This document shows positions 37,233-46,154 of a stretch of 64,000 nt of DNA, piece after piece. This DNA is from Neorhodopirellula pilleata (GTDB lineage: Bacteria > Planctomycetota > Planctomycetia > Pirellulales > Pirellulaceae), in the NCBI RefSeq assembly GCF_007859915.1, contig NZ_SJPM01000005.1, positions 1 through 64,000 of the forward strand. The letters are read 5' to 3'. The notes under the pieces were generated by a model, which was given only the letters and a program-made list of their open reading frames with translations, was not told the origin of the DNA and did not search any database. The stretch's first letter is position 1; every line of letters starts with the position of its first letter. Made by a program: the position numbers and the translations under genes.

Positions 37233-38591
37233 TTACTCCAACAAAGCGACCAGCCGAGGGCTGTCCGTTGCCGCCTTGACCGTGTTGATCGTCGCCAGCA
37301 AGCGACGCATCGCTTGGCGAACCGCGAACAAATTCAGACCTGCTTTCTTCGCTTCGTACCAGCGATTTTGATTGAGGTCTAGGTGGAACTGAACCCAGTT
37401 GGCGTCGGCGGCCAGTTTGGGCGATTCGGGGTTGTAACGCGTCAGCGGAACCGGGTCCGGTACGACGGGTGATGGCACAGCGGTTGAAGGCACGGCGGGT
37501 GATGCCGCATCATCGCCGACCGAAAGTGTTGCACCGATTCGACGGCGTTCCATTTCTGCGGTGCCGCCACGTTTCATCGCGGCGAGTAGTTCGTCTTCGC
37601 CCGTTGCGACCACCGCCGGATCGAGCGGCGAGACGTCATCTTCACGATTCGGAATTTCAGCCGCTTCGTTCTCGAGATTCCTAGCTGTCAAAGGTTGCTC
37701 GACGTCGTAATCGGCATCGGGATCGTAATCATCGGCGTCATAGATCGAGTCTTTCGAGTAGGGAAGCGTGGCCGACCGGGTTTGGGATTCGCGATAGCTG
37801 ATGTGACCGCCGACCGGACCGGCAATGCCGCGATCACTCGCTGCCGCGATCGCTCGTTCCACACCGTCCTCGCGAGCGTCAGCGATGTTGCGACGTTCCA
37901 TCGGCGTTTCGTCGATGTGATCGTCGACGCGGTATTGGTCAATCTCGATCTTCAACCGATTTTCGGTTCGCTCGTCATCCAGCCCCGGATCGTCGGATCC
38001 GACGGGCGTTTCCGTATCGAGTCGACTCATCACCGGATCGGCTTCGGCAAGTTCTCCCGGACGCGCCGGCGGCGGAATTGCGGGCGGTTCGGGCTGGGCC
38101 CCGAGAGATTCAGCCAACTCGGCTCCGACCGCGACCGGGTCGGGAACATCGGTCTGCGACAGTGGCGTTTCGCCCCCCATTTCGGCCTTTTGTCGAATCC
38201 GTCGCCATCCAAATTCCTCCATCGACTCGATCAAATCGCCTGAGGTTTCAGCGATCAGCCGAAGTTGTTCCAGATGTTCGGGCGGCAGACCAGGATTCGT
38301 GCGTACCGTCTCGACGGCAAGTTTCCTCACCAGGCTCGCTTCGCTCCAAACCGCTCCCGATAACCCCCAGTCACTAATCGCCGATGCCTTCCCCGAAGGT
38401 GCCTCAGAAGAACCTGCCCGGTTTGAAGTCTCCAGAGTTGAAGCCCTCCGGGGATTCGCATCGAGGTCCTGTGCGGATGCCTTCCACGCTGGCCACGAAA
38501 GAAGGCCGAGACTCAAGAGGATCAACAATCCGTGAGTGAAACGACCCATCAGCGGCGGCTTCGAACGTTCGGGTCGGAAATGAAATGGCAT
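37233..38591 (-). CDS. secreted protein of unknown function
   Basis: A protein of 452 residues from the ATG at 38591, with AGGA 8 bases upstream. A signal sequence (GLLILLSLGLLSWPAWKASAQ) ends near residue 41. The middle (about 170-390) is acidic and Pro/Asp-rich with no recognisable fold. Two helical parts are more conserved-looking: SLVRKLAVETVRTNPGLPPE near residues 85-105 and WVQFHLDLNQNRWYEAKKAG near the C-terminus. I do not recognise a family. It is convergent with the DUF4340 gene (19-base gap). Confidence 0.65.
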   Translation of the reverse strand: MPFHFRPERSKPPLMGRFTHGLLILLSLGLLSWPAWKASAQDLDANPRRASTLETSNRAGSSEAPSGKASAISDWGLSGAVWSEASLVRKLAVETVRTNPGLPPEHLEQLRLIAETSGDLIESMEEFGWRRIRQKAEMGGETPLSQTDVPDPVAVGAELAESLGAQPEPPAIPPPARPGELAEADPVMSRLDTETPVGSDDPGLDDERTENRLKIEIDQYRVDDHIDETPMERRNIADAREDGVERAIAAASDRGIAGPVGGHISYRESQTRSATLPYSKDSIYDADDYDPDADYDVEQPLTARNLENEAAEIPNREDDVSPLDPAVVATGEDELLAAMKRGGTAEMERRRIGATLSVGDDAASPAVPSTAVPSPVVPDPVPLTRYNPESPKLAADANWVQFHLDLNQNRWYEAKKAGLNLFAVRQAMRRLLATINTVKAATDSPRLVALLE

Positions 38592-38744
38592 GATTCATCC
38601 TAGGAAGTGAGAGTGAGCGGGAGCATAAGCTTCAAGAGACGCAACGTTTGACTTTCGAAGGTTGCAAATCGAATACCGCTCGCGCGAGATACCACCCAAC
38701 AAGCCCATCAGATGAACCTGAACAGATCGAGTGAGCCGACGGCG

Positions 38745-39530
38745 TTAGCAACGTGTTGATTGAATGGCAACCCGCAGCGTAAGCGAGGGATCATCGACAT
38801 TGACTCATCCCTCGCTCACCGGCGTGTTGATTGAATCGTAACCCGAAGCGTAAGCGAGGGATTCATCGCCATTAAGTCCTTTGTATTTATCCCTCGCTCA
38901 CGCTTCGGGTTTCGATGAGGACTAAATCAACAGCCCGGTAAGCGAGGGATCATTGATATTGACTCATCCCTCGCTTAACGGCGTGCTGATTGAATCGTAA
39001 CCCGCAGCGTAAGCGAGGGATTCATCGCCATTAAGTCCTTTGTATTTATCCCTCGCTCACGCTTCGGGTTTCGATGAGGACTAAATCAACAGCCCTGTAA
39101 GCGAGGGATCATTGATATTGACTCATCCCTCGCTTAACGGCGTGTTGATTGAATCGTAACCCGCAGCGTAAGCGAGGGATTCATCGCCATTAAGTCGTTT
39201 GTATTTATCCCTCGCTCACGCTTCGGGTTTCGATGAGGACTAAATCAACAGCCCGGTAAGCGAGGGATCATTGATGTTGACTCATCCCTCGCTCACCGGC
39301 GTGCTGATTGAATCGTAACCCGCTGCGTAAGCGAGGGATTCATCGCCATTAAGTCCTTTGTATTTATCCCTCGCTCACGCTTCGGGTTTCGATGAGGACT
39401 AAATCAACAGCCCGGTAAGCGAGGGATCATTGATGTTGACTCATCCCTCGCTTACGCAGCGAGTTACGAAAAACCAATGCCACAGGCAAAATCGCAACTT
39501 CAAAACTCACGCTTCGAGTTACCAAAACAA
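38745..39530. repeat. 159-bp tandem array of family A palindromes
   Basis: A unit of 159 bases starting GGCGTGTTGATTGAATCG begins at 38821, 38980, 39139 and 39298; spacing is exactly 159 each time. Each unit holds two palindromes: one with loop TTCATCGCCATTAAGTCCTTTG and one with loop CATTGATATTGACTC (given short: CATTGATRTTGACTC). Copies differ by a few substitutions such as CCGAAGCG/CCGCAGCG/CCGCTGCG. A partial unit precedes at about 38750 and the array fades into AACCAATGCCACAGGC after 39450. With non-repeat sequence to 39788 it makes a 1.2-kb gap with no gene. Confidence 0.95.
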
Positions 39531-39791
39531 CGAAACCAACCCGCCGCAAATGTTGGTCCACAATAATTTGGCGTTACAGCCATTTCGGTTTGCTCAAGTT
39601 GCCATCCCGAACCGATTCAAGCCATTAGCCGGTGGTTTGAGCGCAGCGAATACCCCCGGCCAATCGCTGTCATCCCTCACGGGATGTCATCAATCTGTAA
39701 CGGAACAAATTCGATACGGCATTGCATTTGCGGCTTTGGAACGCACATCCATCATTCGTTACCAATGAAGTGATCATGTCATTCCCCCAAA

Positions 39792-39797
39792 AAGGAG
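39792..39797 (+). promoter_or_regulatory. strong Shine-Dalgarno AAGGAG
   Basis: AAGGAG lies 6 bases before the ATG at 39804 and decides this start over the TTG at 39801. Such a clear SD is rare in this window. Confidence 0.8.
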
Positions 39798-39803
39798 CCG
39801 TTG

Positions 39804-40904
39804 ATGTCTTCGACCGCCAATGAAACCGACTTTCAAACCCTTCACCAAGACGATCTCGCCAAACTGGTGCAAGTCGAGGGACAGCCTTGCGTTTCGATCC
39901 TCATGCCGACGCACATCAAAGGCTCCGAAACCAAACAAGATCCCATTCGACTCAAGAACCTAGTCAAGAAGGCTGCTTCATTACTCAACGAGAAAGGCCA
40001 TGACGCATCGGTGCTCGACTCGCTTCAGAGGTTTATTCGCGACGAAGCGTTCTGGCAGCATCAAGGACACGGGTTAGCGATTTATCTCGCCAACGACGAT
40101 GTCCGTTGTCTTCGACTCAATCGCAATATCGACGAGATGGTCCATGTCGGCGATCACTTCCTCGTCTCGCCGCTGATTCAAGAGACGAATTCACAAGGAC
40201 GATACTTCACGCTTGCCTTGTCTTGGGATCGCGCGACTCTCTATCGATGCGAGGGTGACTCGATGACGATAGTGGAAACGCAGCGACTTCCGGCGGGATT
40301 TGACGACCTCGTACTACCGCGCGATCCTGAGGAATCTTTACAAAACACGAGCCATCGAACGCTGGGCAATACCGGCGGAGCCTCGATCGGCATGTTCCAC
40401 GGCCAAGGCGAGGGCGAAGACAAAATCGAAGCAGATCGGGATCAGTACCTCAGCATCGTCGGCGATCAAGTGAGCGGCGCGATCTACAATACCGGTATGC
40501 CATTGGTCATTGTCGCAACCCAGGAGGTCACCGGCCATTTCAACGCGACCACTCAAACGAACGTCGATGCCCACGTCGACGGTAGTCCTTCGAGCATGAG
40601 TGAAACCGAGTTGCATCAGGCCGCACACAAAGCCATCGCATCCCAACTTCAAACCGACCACAATTCGTTGAATGAGCGTTTGGGAACCGCAATGGCCGGT
40701 AGCCAAGCATCCCAAAGAATCGAAGATATCGTCGCTGCGGCTCAAACCGGTAAAGTCGATACCTTGTTGATCTGCGATATCGCGTGTGAGCAAACCAATA
40801 CGGCGGTCGTGGCAACGATTGCACAAGGCGGCAAGGTCTATCGTTGCGAGAGCGAACGTGTTCCCGGAACCAAGTCCAAGATAGCAGCCATCTATCGATA
40901 CTAA
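39804..40904 (+). CDS. baeRF (bacterial/archaeal eRF1-like) family protein
   Basis: 366 residues. The N-terminal part (PCVSILMPTHIKGSETKQDPIRLKNLVKKA) and the middle (GLAIYLANDDVRCLRLNRNI, TLALSWDRATLYRC) follow the pattern of baeRF3/baeRF7-type proteins. The C-terminal part has a repeated alpha/beta fold (TGKVDTLLICDIACEQ, ATIAQGGKVYRCESERVPG) like the eRF1 C-domain. Known family features are relation to peptide-release factors and a proposed role in ribosome hibernation or rescue; this is not proven. The gene stands alone between repeat-rich gaps. Confidence 0.7.
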   Translation: MSSTANETDFQTLHQDDLAKLVQVEGQPCVSILMPTHIKGSETKQDPIRLKNLVKKAASLLNEKGHDASVLDSLQRFIRDEAFWQHQGHGLAIYLANDDVRCLRLNRNIDEMVHVGDHFLVSPLIQETNSQGRYFTLALSWDRATLYRCEGDSMTIVETQRLPAGFDDLVLPRDPEESLQNTSHRTLGNTGGASIGMFHGQGEGEDKIEADRDQYLSIVGDQVSGAIYNTGMPLVIVATQEVTGHFNATTQTNVDAHVDGSPSSMSETELHQAAHKAIASQLQTDHNSLNERLGTAMAGSQASQRIEDIVAAAQTGKVDTLLICDIACEQTNTAVVATIAQGGKVYRCESERVPGTKSKIAAIYRY

Positions 40905-40949
40905 AAAACTGTTCGGAAATAACTTCCTGATTTCGTAACCCGACGCGTA

Positions 40950-41201
40950 AGCTCTTTATACCCCACAAGTCCGCATGGATTGCTCCCCTGCCAGCTCGTC
41001 TGGCAGGAAGCCGAGGTTGGCAAGCTAGACACAATCCGCAATTTGCCCAGTCCACCGAGTTTCACTTGTGCTCGCCGCTTCAAGCGGCGAGCACAAGTGA
41101 AACTCGGTGGACTGGGAGGGCGTCGGTGTCTAGCTTGCAAACCTTATTCACCCACGAGACGAGCTCGTGGGGGTCGAAAAAGATGTGGGGTATAAAGAGC
41201 T
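40950..41201. repeat. 252-bp nested palindromic element
   Basis: The outer 18-bp perfect inverted repeat AGCTCTTTATACCCCACA (40950-40967) pairs with 41184-41201. Inside it are GCAAGCTAGACAC / GTGTCTAGCTTGC (41020-41032, 41126-41138) and a central hairpin of two 35-base arms (41046-41080 and 41082-41116) separated by one base. Two further small palindromes flank these: CCTGCCAGCTCGTCTGGCAGG near 40987 (written in two parts: CCTGCCAGC, CTGGCAGG) and CCCACGAGACGAGCTCGTGGG near 41151 (CCCACGAG, CTCGTGGG). It carries no open frame and looks like a non-autonomous mobile element. Confidence 0.85.
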
Positions 41202-41204
41202 GAG

Positions 41205-41390
41205 TTAGTGAGGAATCGTTGATATTGACTCATCCCTCGCTTACGCATCGGGTTACGAAAAACCAATGCCACGGGCAAAATCGCAACTTCAAAATTCGTG
41301 AGCGAGGGATACTTAAAAGAGAATGAGTAGTGTTCAATCCCTCGCTGACGCATCGGGTTACGATTGAATCAATACGCCGTCGCGCGTCGG
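41205..41390. repeat. family A palindromes
   Basis: Degenerate family A units (GTTAGTGAGGAATCGTTGA, CATCCCTCGCTTACGCATCG, GTGAGCGAGGGATACTT) with the AACCAATGCCAC linker are present, ending at CGATTGAATCAATACGCCG. The remaining stretch to 41540 has no repeat or gene that I can identify apart from a short palindrome around GTCTCTTCGAGACTTGCAA and CGTCTCGAAGAGATG. Confidence 0.75.
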
Positions 41391-41540
41391 GCATTTATGA
41401 ATTGCCTTAAAATAACGAATGCGGCGATAACTCACGCAGGCGAGTCTCTTCGAGACTTGCAACACTCAACGTCTCGAAGAGATGCTGCTACGTGCGTTGA
41501 TCGCAGTAGAAACTTGGGCCAAACATCCTCAGCGGCGAAC

Positions 41541-42422
41541 TCATTTGCCGCTCACATTGAATTGACGGAACCAACCTAGTAGTGCCATGTGGAGGGCGTA
41601 GCACATCAATCCGAAACCCACGATGCCGATCATGACTTTTCCATAACTTTGGGCCGCGATGGCGGCCAAGGCGTCACTCATGCCTGCGATCTCGCCATCG
41701 GCCGTTCCTTGATAAGCCGAAGTTCCAATGAACCCGCCGATGATGGCGAACGCAATCGCGCGTGTGCTTAATCCGATCCTGCCGACACGCAGCGCTAACT
41801 TTCGAGTCGTTTCGCTCATCTCGGCGAGGTTGTAATTCGACATGAACTTCGCACGGTATGCTTTGTAAACAAAGTACACGGCGACGGCGACGGTGATCAG
41901 TCCGGCGACACCGAGCAACACTCGGCCCCATGTCGATTCCAGTAAAACGCGATTGAGACCGTTGCCCGAACCTCCTTCGCCGGAGGTGCCTAAACCTAAC
42001 GCCAACGAACCTGCGAACACTCCGAGCGCGAGATAAGCGGCACCACTGACGAAGTAGCCCGTTCGCTTGACCATTCCCTTGATGTCGTGGCCAGCCCCTT
42101 CGGTGTCTTTGACTGCCTGAACCCATCGCCAAACGGTGTAGCCGAACAGACCGATCGTGGTCAAACCTAAAAGAATGCGTCCGTAGGACTGTTGCCCGAT
42201 CTCTCGAATCGCATCTCGCGAACCAGAAATCTCCCCGCCCGCCCCGATCGCCAATTTGAACGCCAAAACCCCGATGATGAAGTACACCAAACCTTTGGCG
42301 AAATGACCCAAACGTCCCAGCGTTTCGATCCACGGATCGACCTCGGGCATGGAGCGGGTTTGAAACCCCTTCCACGCTTGGCTATTCGGATCGTGGCGGG
42401 TGCTCGGTTGAGAAATCGACAT
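41541..42422 (-). CDS. DUF1206 integral membrane protein
   Basis: 293 residues from the ATG at 42422-42420, with GGAG about 10 bases upstream. A 90-base longer frame is ignored. Three copies of a two-helix DUF1206 unit are visible, each starting with a pattern like LGRLGHFAKGLVYFIIGVLA, VKRTGYFVSGAAYLALGVFA or VGRIGLSTRAIAFAIIGGFI and followed by a QSYGR/TWGR/QSYGK helix (LGLTTIGLFGYTVWRW). This gives six transmembrane helices in three repeats. The function of DUF1206 is unknown. Confidence 0.88.
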   Translation of the reverse strand: MSISQPSTRHDPNSQAWKGFQTRSMPEVDPWIETLGRLGHFAKGLVYFIIGVLAFKLAIGAGGEISGSRDAIREIGQQSYGRILLGLTTIGLFGYTVWRWVQAVKDTEGAGHDIKGMVKRTGYFVSGAAYLALGVFAGSLALGLGTSGEGGSGNGLNRVLLESTWGRVLLGVAGLITVAVAVYFVYKAYRAKFMSNYNLAEMSETTRKLALRVGRIGLSTRAIAFAIIGGFIGTSAYQGTADGEIAGMSDALAAIAAQSYGKVMIGIVGFGLMCYALHMALLGWFRQFNVSGK

Positions 42423-42719
42423 CAGAAGGCTCCAAAACGTAGGGCGGATAGTTGTCTGCGAAATCATGAGACAGTGATTCGTCGAGACAACGAGTCGTCG
42501 AGACAAACGCAAACGACATACCGGCCGCCGTCACGCCCGCAAATCCTCCTGAAACCGCAAATCGCGAGGCCAAAGCTTCGCATTTCACGCCACGCCAAAC
42601 GAAAACGACAAATTGGTCGACAATCCTTTTTGGTCGTGGTTATACTCGTGCCGAACGCCCAACATCGACCACGTTTTTCGACCAGTTCTCATCCTCGACG
42701 AGCTCAGGAAGTTTTCAAT

Positions 42720-43184
42720 ATGTCCCTGGAAGACAACCCAGTTTCGCCCATGTTTCGGATCGACGTGTCCGCCAAGAACGACCCCACTCCGGTGGCTTCC
42801 TTGGAAGAAATGACCGTGACTCTGTTACGACAATTGGTCGTCACCCAGCAGAAACAAACCAAACTGCTGGGCGAACTCGTGCAGCAAAACGCGGCCATTC
42901 ACAAACAGCGGGCGGGGGAACTGCAGCAGTGGAAAGACGCCAATCCCGCCTTATCGCGAGCATGTCGCCGGGCGGCTGAAAAGCTCAGCGAAGTTCAAAC
43001 GGAGTTTCTTCAATCGATCACCGACGAGATCGACGATTCCGCCGAACATCTCGTCGAAGGCGAATACATGCTCAACGAGTTCATCGACCGCTTCGGCCCA
43101 CGAATGGCCCACCTCAACGGCATCCTACAAGTGCTCGCTCAACTGGGCACCGGTGAGCCGGTCGCCGAACAGCAAGAGCAATGA
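42720..43184 (+). CDS. conserved helical protein of unknown function
   Basis: 154 residues from the ATG at 42720, with AGGAAG 8-13 bases upstream. The frame is open much further upstream, but there it shadows the DUF1206 gene. The protein is helical, with a coiled coil (MTVTLLRQLVVTQQKQTKLL, GELVQQNAAIHKQRAGELQQ) followed by an Ala/Glu-rich helical bundle and FIDRFGPRMAHLNGILQVLA. I do not recognise a family; it looks like a planctomycete-specific protein. Confidence 0.7.
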   Translation: MSLEDNPVSPMFRIDVSAKNDPTPVASLEEMTVTLLRQLVVTQQKQTKLLGELVQQNAAIHKQRAGELQQWKDANPALSRACRRAAEKLSEVQTEFLQSITDEIDDSAEHLVEGEYMLNEFIDRFGPRMAHLNGILQVLAQLGTGEPVAEQQEQ

Positions 43185-43199
43185 ATCCATCCCTTGCGG

Positions 43200-43850
43200 G
43201 TTGTTGATTGAACTAGCCGTACCGAGTTAGCGGGATTGATTTAGTCGTATACCGAATGACAACCATTGGCCGATGGGCGTTAGCCTGGCCTGCTAAAAAG
43301 TTGGAGTTGCGGCGACTTCGGGTTGCGCAAGTTTGGTACCACGCCGTTCGGCGAATCGAGCGGAAGTCATTGCGGTTTTCGGGCCAACGGCCCATCCGTT
43401 TGCCTAGCCCAGTCCGAAGGGCTGGGTGATCGATGGCACGTTACTGGGTAGGACCAACGGTCCGGCCGTTTGTTCACGTCACTAGCAAACGACCGGACCT
43501 TCGGCCCTACATGGATCGCTCGCACATTCAACCCAGCCCTGCGGGCTGGGCTAGGTAAACTGCCGGGCCTTTGGCCGTGAAAGACTGCCCCGACATTCGT
43601 TTGAGGTCGGAGCCAAGCTGGCATGCGGAACAAAAACAAATCTTGGAAAGTTCGTGTCAATACCAACCTTTTAGCGGCCCAGCGTTAGCCCCGGTTGGCG
43701 TCCGGTTAACCGCCGCGCGAGTTTTTAAGTTGCACTTTTGCCTGTGGCATTGGGTCTTAGTAACCCGCTGCGTCAGCGAGGGATGAGTCAATACCAATTA
43801 TCCCTCGCTCACGCATCGGGTTTCGATCAGGACTAAACCAACAACCCCCT
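43200..43850. repeat. composite of GC-rich palindromes and family A/C repeats
   Basis: The 800-base gap before tRNA-Pro has no gene. Nested inverted pairs are visible: TAGCCCAGTCCGAAGGGCTGGG (43405-43426; in parts TAGCCCAG, GGGCTGGG) faces CCCAGCCC...GGGCTGGGCTA (43533-43554). Between them an imperfect 25-bp pair runs GTAGGACCAACGGTCCGG (about 43447) to CCGGACCTTCGGCCCTAC (about 43510). Family C words (GTTAGCCCCGGTTGGCG) follow at 43680-43720 and a family A palindrome at 43750-43850. Confidence 0.7.
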
Positions 43851-43986
43851 CGGGCCGGTCGCTACGACCGTCCGACGACGCAAGTTTCCAATCCGTAGAA
43901 TTGTAAACGGTCTCATTAGAAATTTTTCACAAGTGAACCTTTCGCTCTGAGCGAGCGTCAGCTAAGCTCTCGCTGCAAAGAAAAAT

Positions 43987-44060
43987 CGGGGCGTAGCTCA
44001 GCCTGGCAGAGCGTCTGGTTTGGGACCAGAAGGTCGCATGTTCGAATCATGTCGCCCCGA
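43987..44060 (+). tRNA. tRNA-Pro (anticodon TGG)
   Basis: 74 bases form a full cloverleaf: acceptor CGGGGCG / CGCCCCG with discriminator A at 44060, D arm GCTC...GAGC, anticodon stem TCTGG / CCAGA with loop TTTGGGA (anticodon TGG), T loop TTCGAAT. C1 at the start is typical of bacterial tRNA-Pro. The CCA end is not encoded (CTT follows). Confidence 0.97.
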
Positions 44061-44136
44061 CTTCTTTGATTTCTCTGGACGTGTGCCAAATGCGGCGTCC
44101 ACTGCTTGGATCGGGCCGCTAACCGGTCGTCGGCAC

Positions 44137-44598
44137 CTAGCCATTCGTCGGGCCATGAACATTCGTCTGTGCCGAATCCAGGTCGGGAATCACCCGCAGT
44201 TCCAAGCCCTCGTGCGGTTGATCGCGGAATTGTTTCAGCGTCCGCGCCAATTCGATGCGGTCGCGACGGGTCGGCTCGAACGCTCGTGAGATAATCTTTG
44301 TCGGTTTCTCCGCCCCCGGTCGGTACAAGGCAATTCGCAAACGTCCGCTCGTGGCGTGCTCCTTGCTGCTACCTAGATAGAACTGACGCCACTGGGCCGA
44401 ATCCAGGTCGTAGGCGGTCAACAGATACCGCGAACGATGGGTCAGCGGGCGACGCAAAAATTCTTCGGGCGTCAGGGGCTGGGAAATCAAATCGCGGACT
44501 TCGCGGATTTGCACGCGTCGCTTGCGAAACGTCGTTTGGCTTTCGACTTGAGTCGATTCGGGATAGGTGAATTCGATTTGGGTGTCCGGTGCGTACAT
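44137..44598 (-). CDS. hypothetical basic protein
   Basis: A protein of 153 residues. It contains a Thr/Arg-rich N-half (ESQTTFRKRRVQIREVRDLI) and a more structured C-half (SRYLLTAYDLDSAQWRQFYL, GRLRIALYRPGAEKPTKIIS, IELARTLKQFRDQPHEGLEL). No signal peptide or membrane helix is present. I do not recognise the family. Coding is supported by length, codon pattern and lack of a better frame on the other strand; function unknown. Confidence 0.6.
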   Translation of the reverse strand: MYAPDTQIEFTYPESTQVESQTTFRKRRVQIREVRDLISQPLTPEEFLRRPLTHRSRYLLTAYDLDSAQWRQFYLGSSKEHATSGRLRIALYRPGAEKPTKIISRAFEPTRRDRIELARTLKQFRDQPHEGLELRVIPDLDSAQTNVHGPTNG

Positions 44599-44734
44599 GA
44601 GATGGCTCCAATCGGGGTGCCGGAAAATCGCCGCAGCGGTTCCGCCGCAGCTTACGTTATTACCCCATTATCGCTGACCACGTGGACACGTTTGGTCCAC
44701 GCGCTGTCAATTCGCACGATCTATGATCCTTGAC

Positions 44735-45105
44735 GGCTTGCGGCCTGTTGGTTTAATCGTAACCCGAAGCGTCAGCGAGGGATTCAACGCCATTCATTCT
44801 CTTTTGAGTATCCCTCGCTCACCGGCGTGTTGATTGAATCGTAACCCGAAGCATCAGCGAGGGATCCAACGCCATTAAATCGTCTGTATGTATCCCTCGC
44901 TCACCGGCGTGTTGATTGAATCGTAACCCGAAGCGTCAGCGAGGGATCCAACGCCATTGAATCGTCTGTATGTATCCCTCGCTCACGCTTCGGGTTTCGA
45001 TGAGGACTATATCAACAGCCCGGTAAGCGAGGGATGAGTCGATATCTATGATCCCTCGCTCACGCTTCGGGTTTCGATTCGGACTAAATCAACTGCCCGC
45101 TTGCC
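44735..45105. repeat. family A palindrome cluster
   Basis: About four palindromes in tandem lie here, with loops ATTCAACGCCATTCATTCTC, CCAACGCCATTAAATCGTC and TGAGTCGATATCTATG, separated by CACCGGCGTGTTGATTGAAT. The last ends in GATTCGGACTAAATCAACTG. The region 44599-45233 otherwise has no gene. Confidence 0.9.
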
Positions 45106-45233
45106 TCGCGTTTCAGCCTCGCTGACACACCGAGCGATGAGCTTGTGGTAGCTTTGAAGGCCGTGGACGAGGCGACTCCTCGTTCTCTTTTGAAACAACG
45201 CTCCTGTTTTCCCCACTTTCCGAATCAGAATCG

Positions 45234-46154
45234 ATGAACTCAACTTTCGCACGTTTGGCACCCTGGATTTTTCTTGTTCCGGCGTGGATTTTCACCGTGA
45301 CCGTCTCATCGGCGACGCAGGCGGCCGAACCCGATGTCTTGGCCCTTTGGTCCGATGCCGATCTGGGAATCTCGGCGGAAACTCCGTCGGCGACCGAACA
45401 CGATCGCGGGCCTAATAACCGCTCTTTGTCCAACATCCAGCGACCGACGTTGACGGTCTACCATCCCGATCCGCAATCCAACCACGGCGCCGCTCTCGTC
45501 GTTTGTCCGGGCGGTGGATACGGCGGTTTGGCGGTCGACAAGGAAGGTCACGACGTCGCCAAGTGGTTCGCCAAATTGGGCGGGACGGCCGGCGTGCTCA
45601 GCTATCGCGTCGGTGGTGGCCCTCACCAACATCCGGTTCCCATGAACGACGCACGCCAGGCGGTCGCATTAATGCGCCAAAACGCGGACCAATGGAGCGT
45701 CTCGCCGGATCGCGTCGGCATCATCGGCTTTTCCGCTGGTGGACATTTGGCCTCGACCATCGCGACGGATCCCGCAACCGGCGTGAACTTCGCCGCGTTG
45801 ATCTATCCGGTGATCTCGATGCGTGACGGCGTCACGCACGGCGGATCCAAGAAAAACCTGCTCGGAGCCGAGCCCGATACGAATCTCGTCGCCGAGATGT
45901 CACGCGACGAACAGGTCTCGCCCGAAACCTGTCCGACCTTTCTCGTTCATGCGGGCGATGACCGAGCCGTGCTTGTCGAAAACAGCCTGCGTTTTTATCG
46001 AGCGTGCATCGACCACAATGTCCCCGTCGAGATGCACTTGTTTCCTAGCGGTGGGCACGGTTTCGGCATGTATCGCGGCGAACGTCCGGTCGACCAATGG
46101 CCTGACCTGATGCACGCCTGGATGGGCGAGCAAGGCTTACTCAAACGCCAATGA
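45234..46154 (+). CDS. secreted alpha/beta hydrolase (acetyl-esterase-like)
   Basis: 306 residues. A signal peptide (LAPWIFLVPAWIFTVTVSSA, cleaved near AQAAEP) precedes an alpha/beta hydrolase fold. It shows the oxyanion loop CPGGGYGG (91-98), nucleophile elbow GFSAGG with S167, an acid in VHAGDDRAV and a catalytic His in SGGHGFG. This is the BD-FAE / acetylxylan-esterase-like group often found with carbohydrate degradation. It probably deacylates polysaccharides in the periplasm. The last 14 bases overlap the convergent membrane-protein gene. Confidence 0.88.
   Translation: MNSTFARLAPWIFLVPAWIFTVTVSSATQAAEPDVLALWSDADLGISAETPSATEHDRGPNNRSLSNIQRPTLTVYHPDPQSNHGAALVVCPGGGYGGLAVDKEGHDVAKWFAKLGGTAGVLSYRVGGGPHQHPVPMNDARQAVALMRQNADQWSVSPDRVGIIGFSAGGHLASTIATDPATGVNFAALIYPVISMRDGVTHGGSKKNLLGAEPDTNLVAEMSRDEQVSPETCPTFLVHAGDDRAVLVENSLRFYRACIDHNVPVEMHLFPSGGHGFGMYRGERPVDQWPDLMHAWMGEQGLLKRQ

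Noticed and set aside
39430..39768. 112-codon open frame before the baeRF gene
   Set aside because: The first part is a translated family A repeat, the rest has no recognisable feature, and it lacks a ribosome-binding site.
42192..42719. Upstream extension of the 154-residue helical protein
   Set aside because: It runs antisense through the DUF1206 gene; the ATG at 42720 with AGGAAG is the sensible start.
43987..44060. tRNA-Pro as integration site of a genomic island
   Set aside because: No integrase gene and no direct repeat of the tRNA 3' end is seen downstream.
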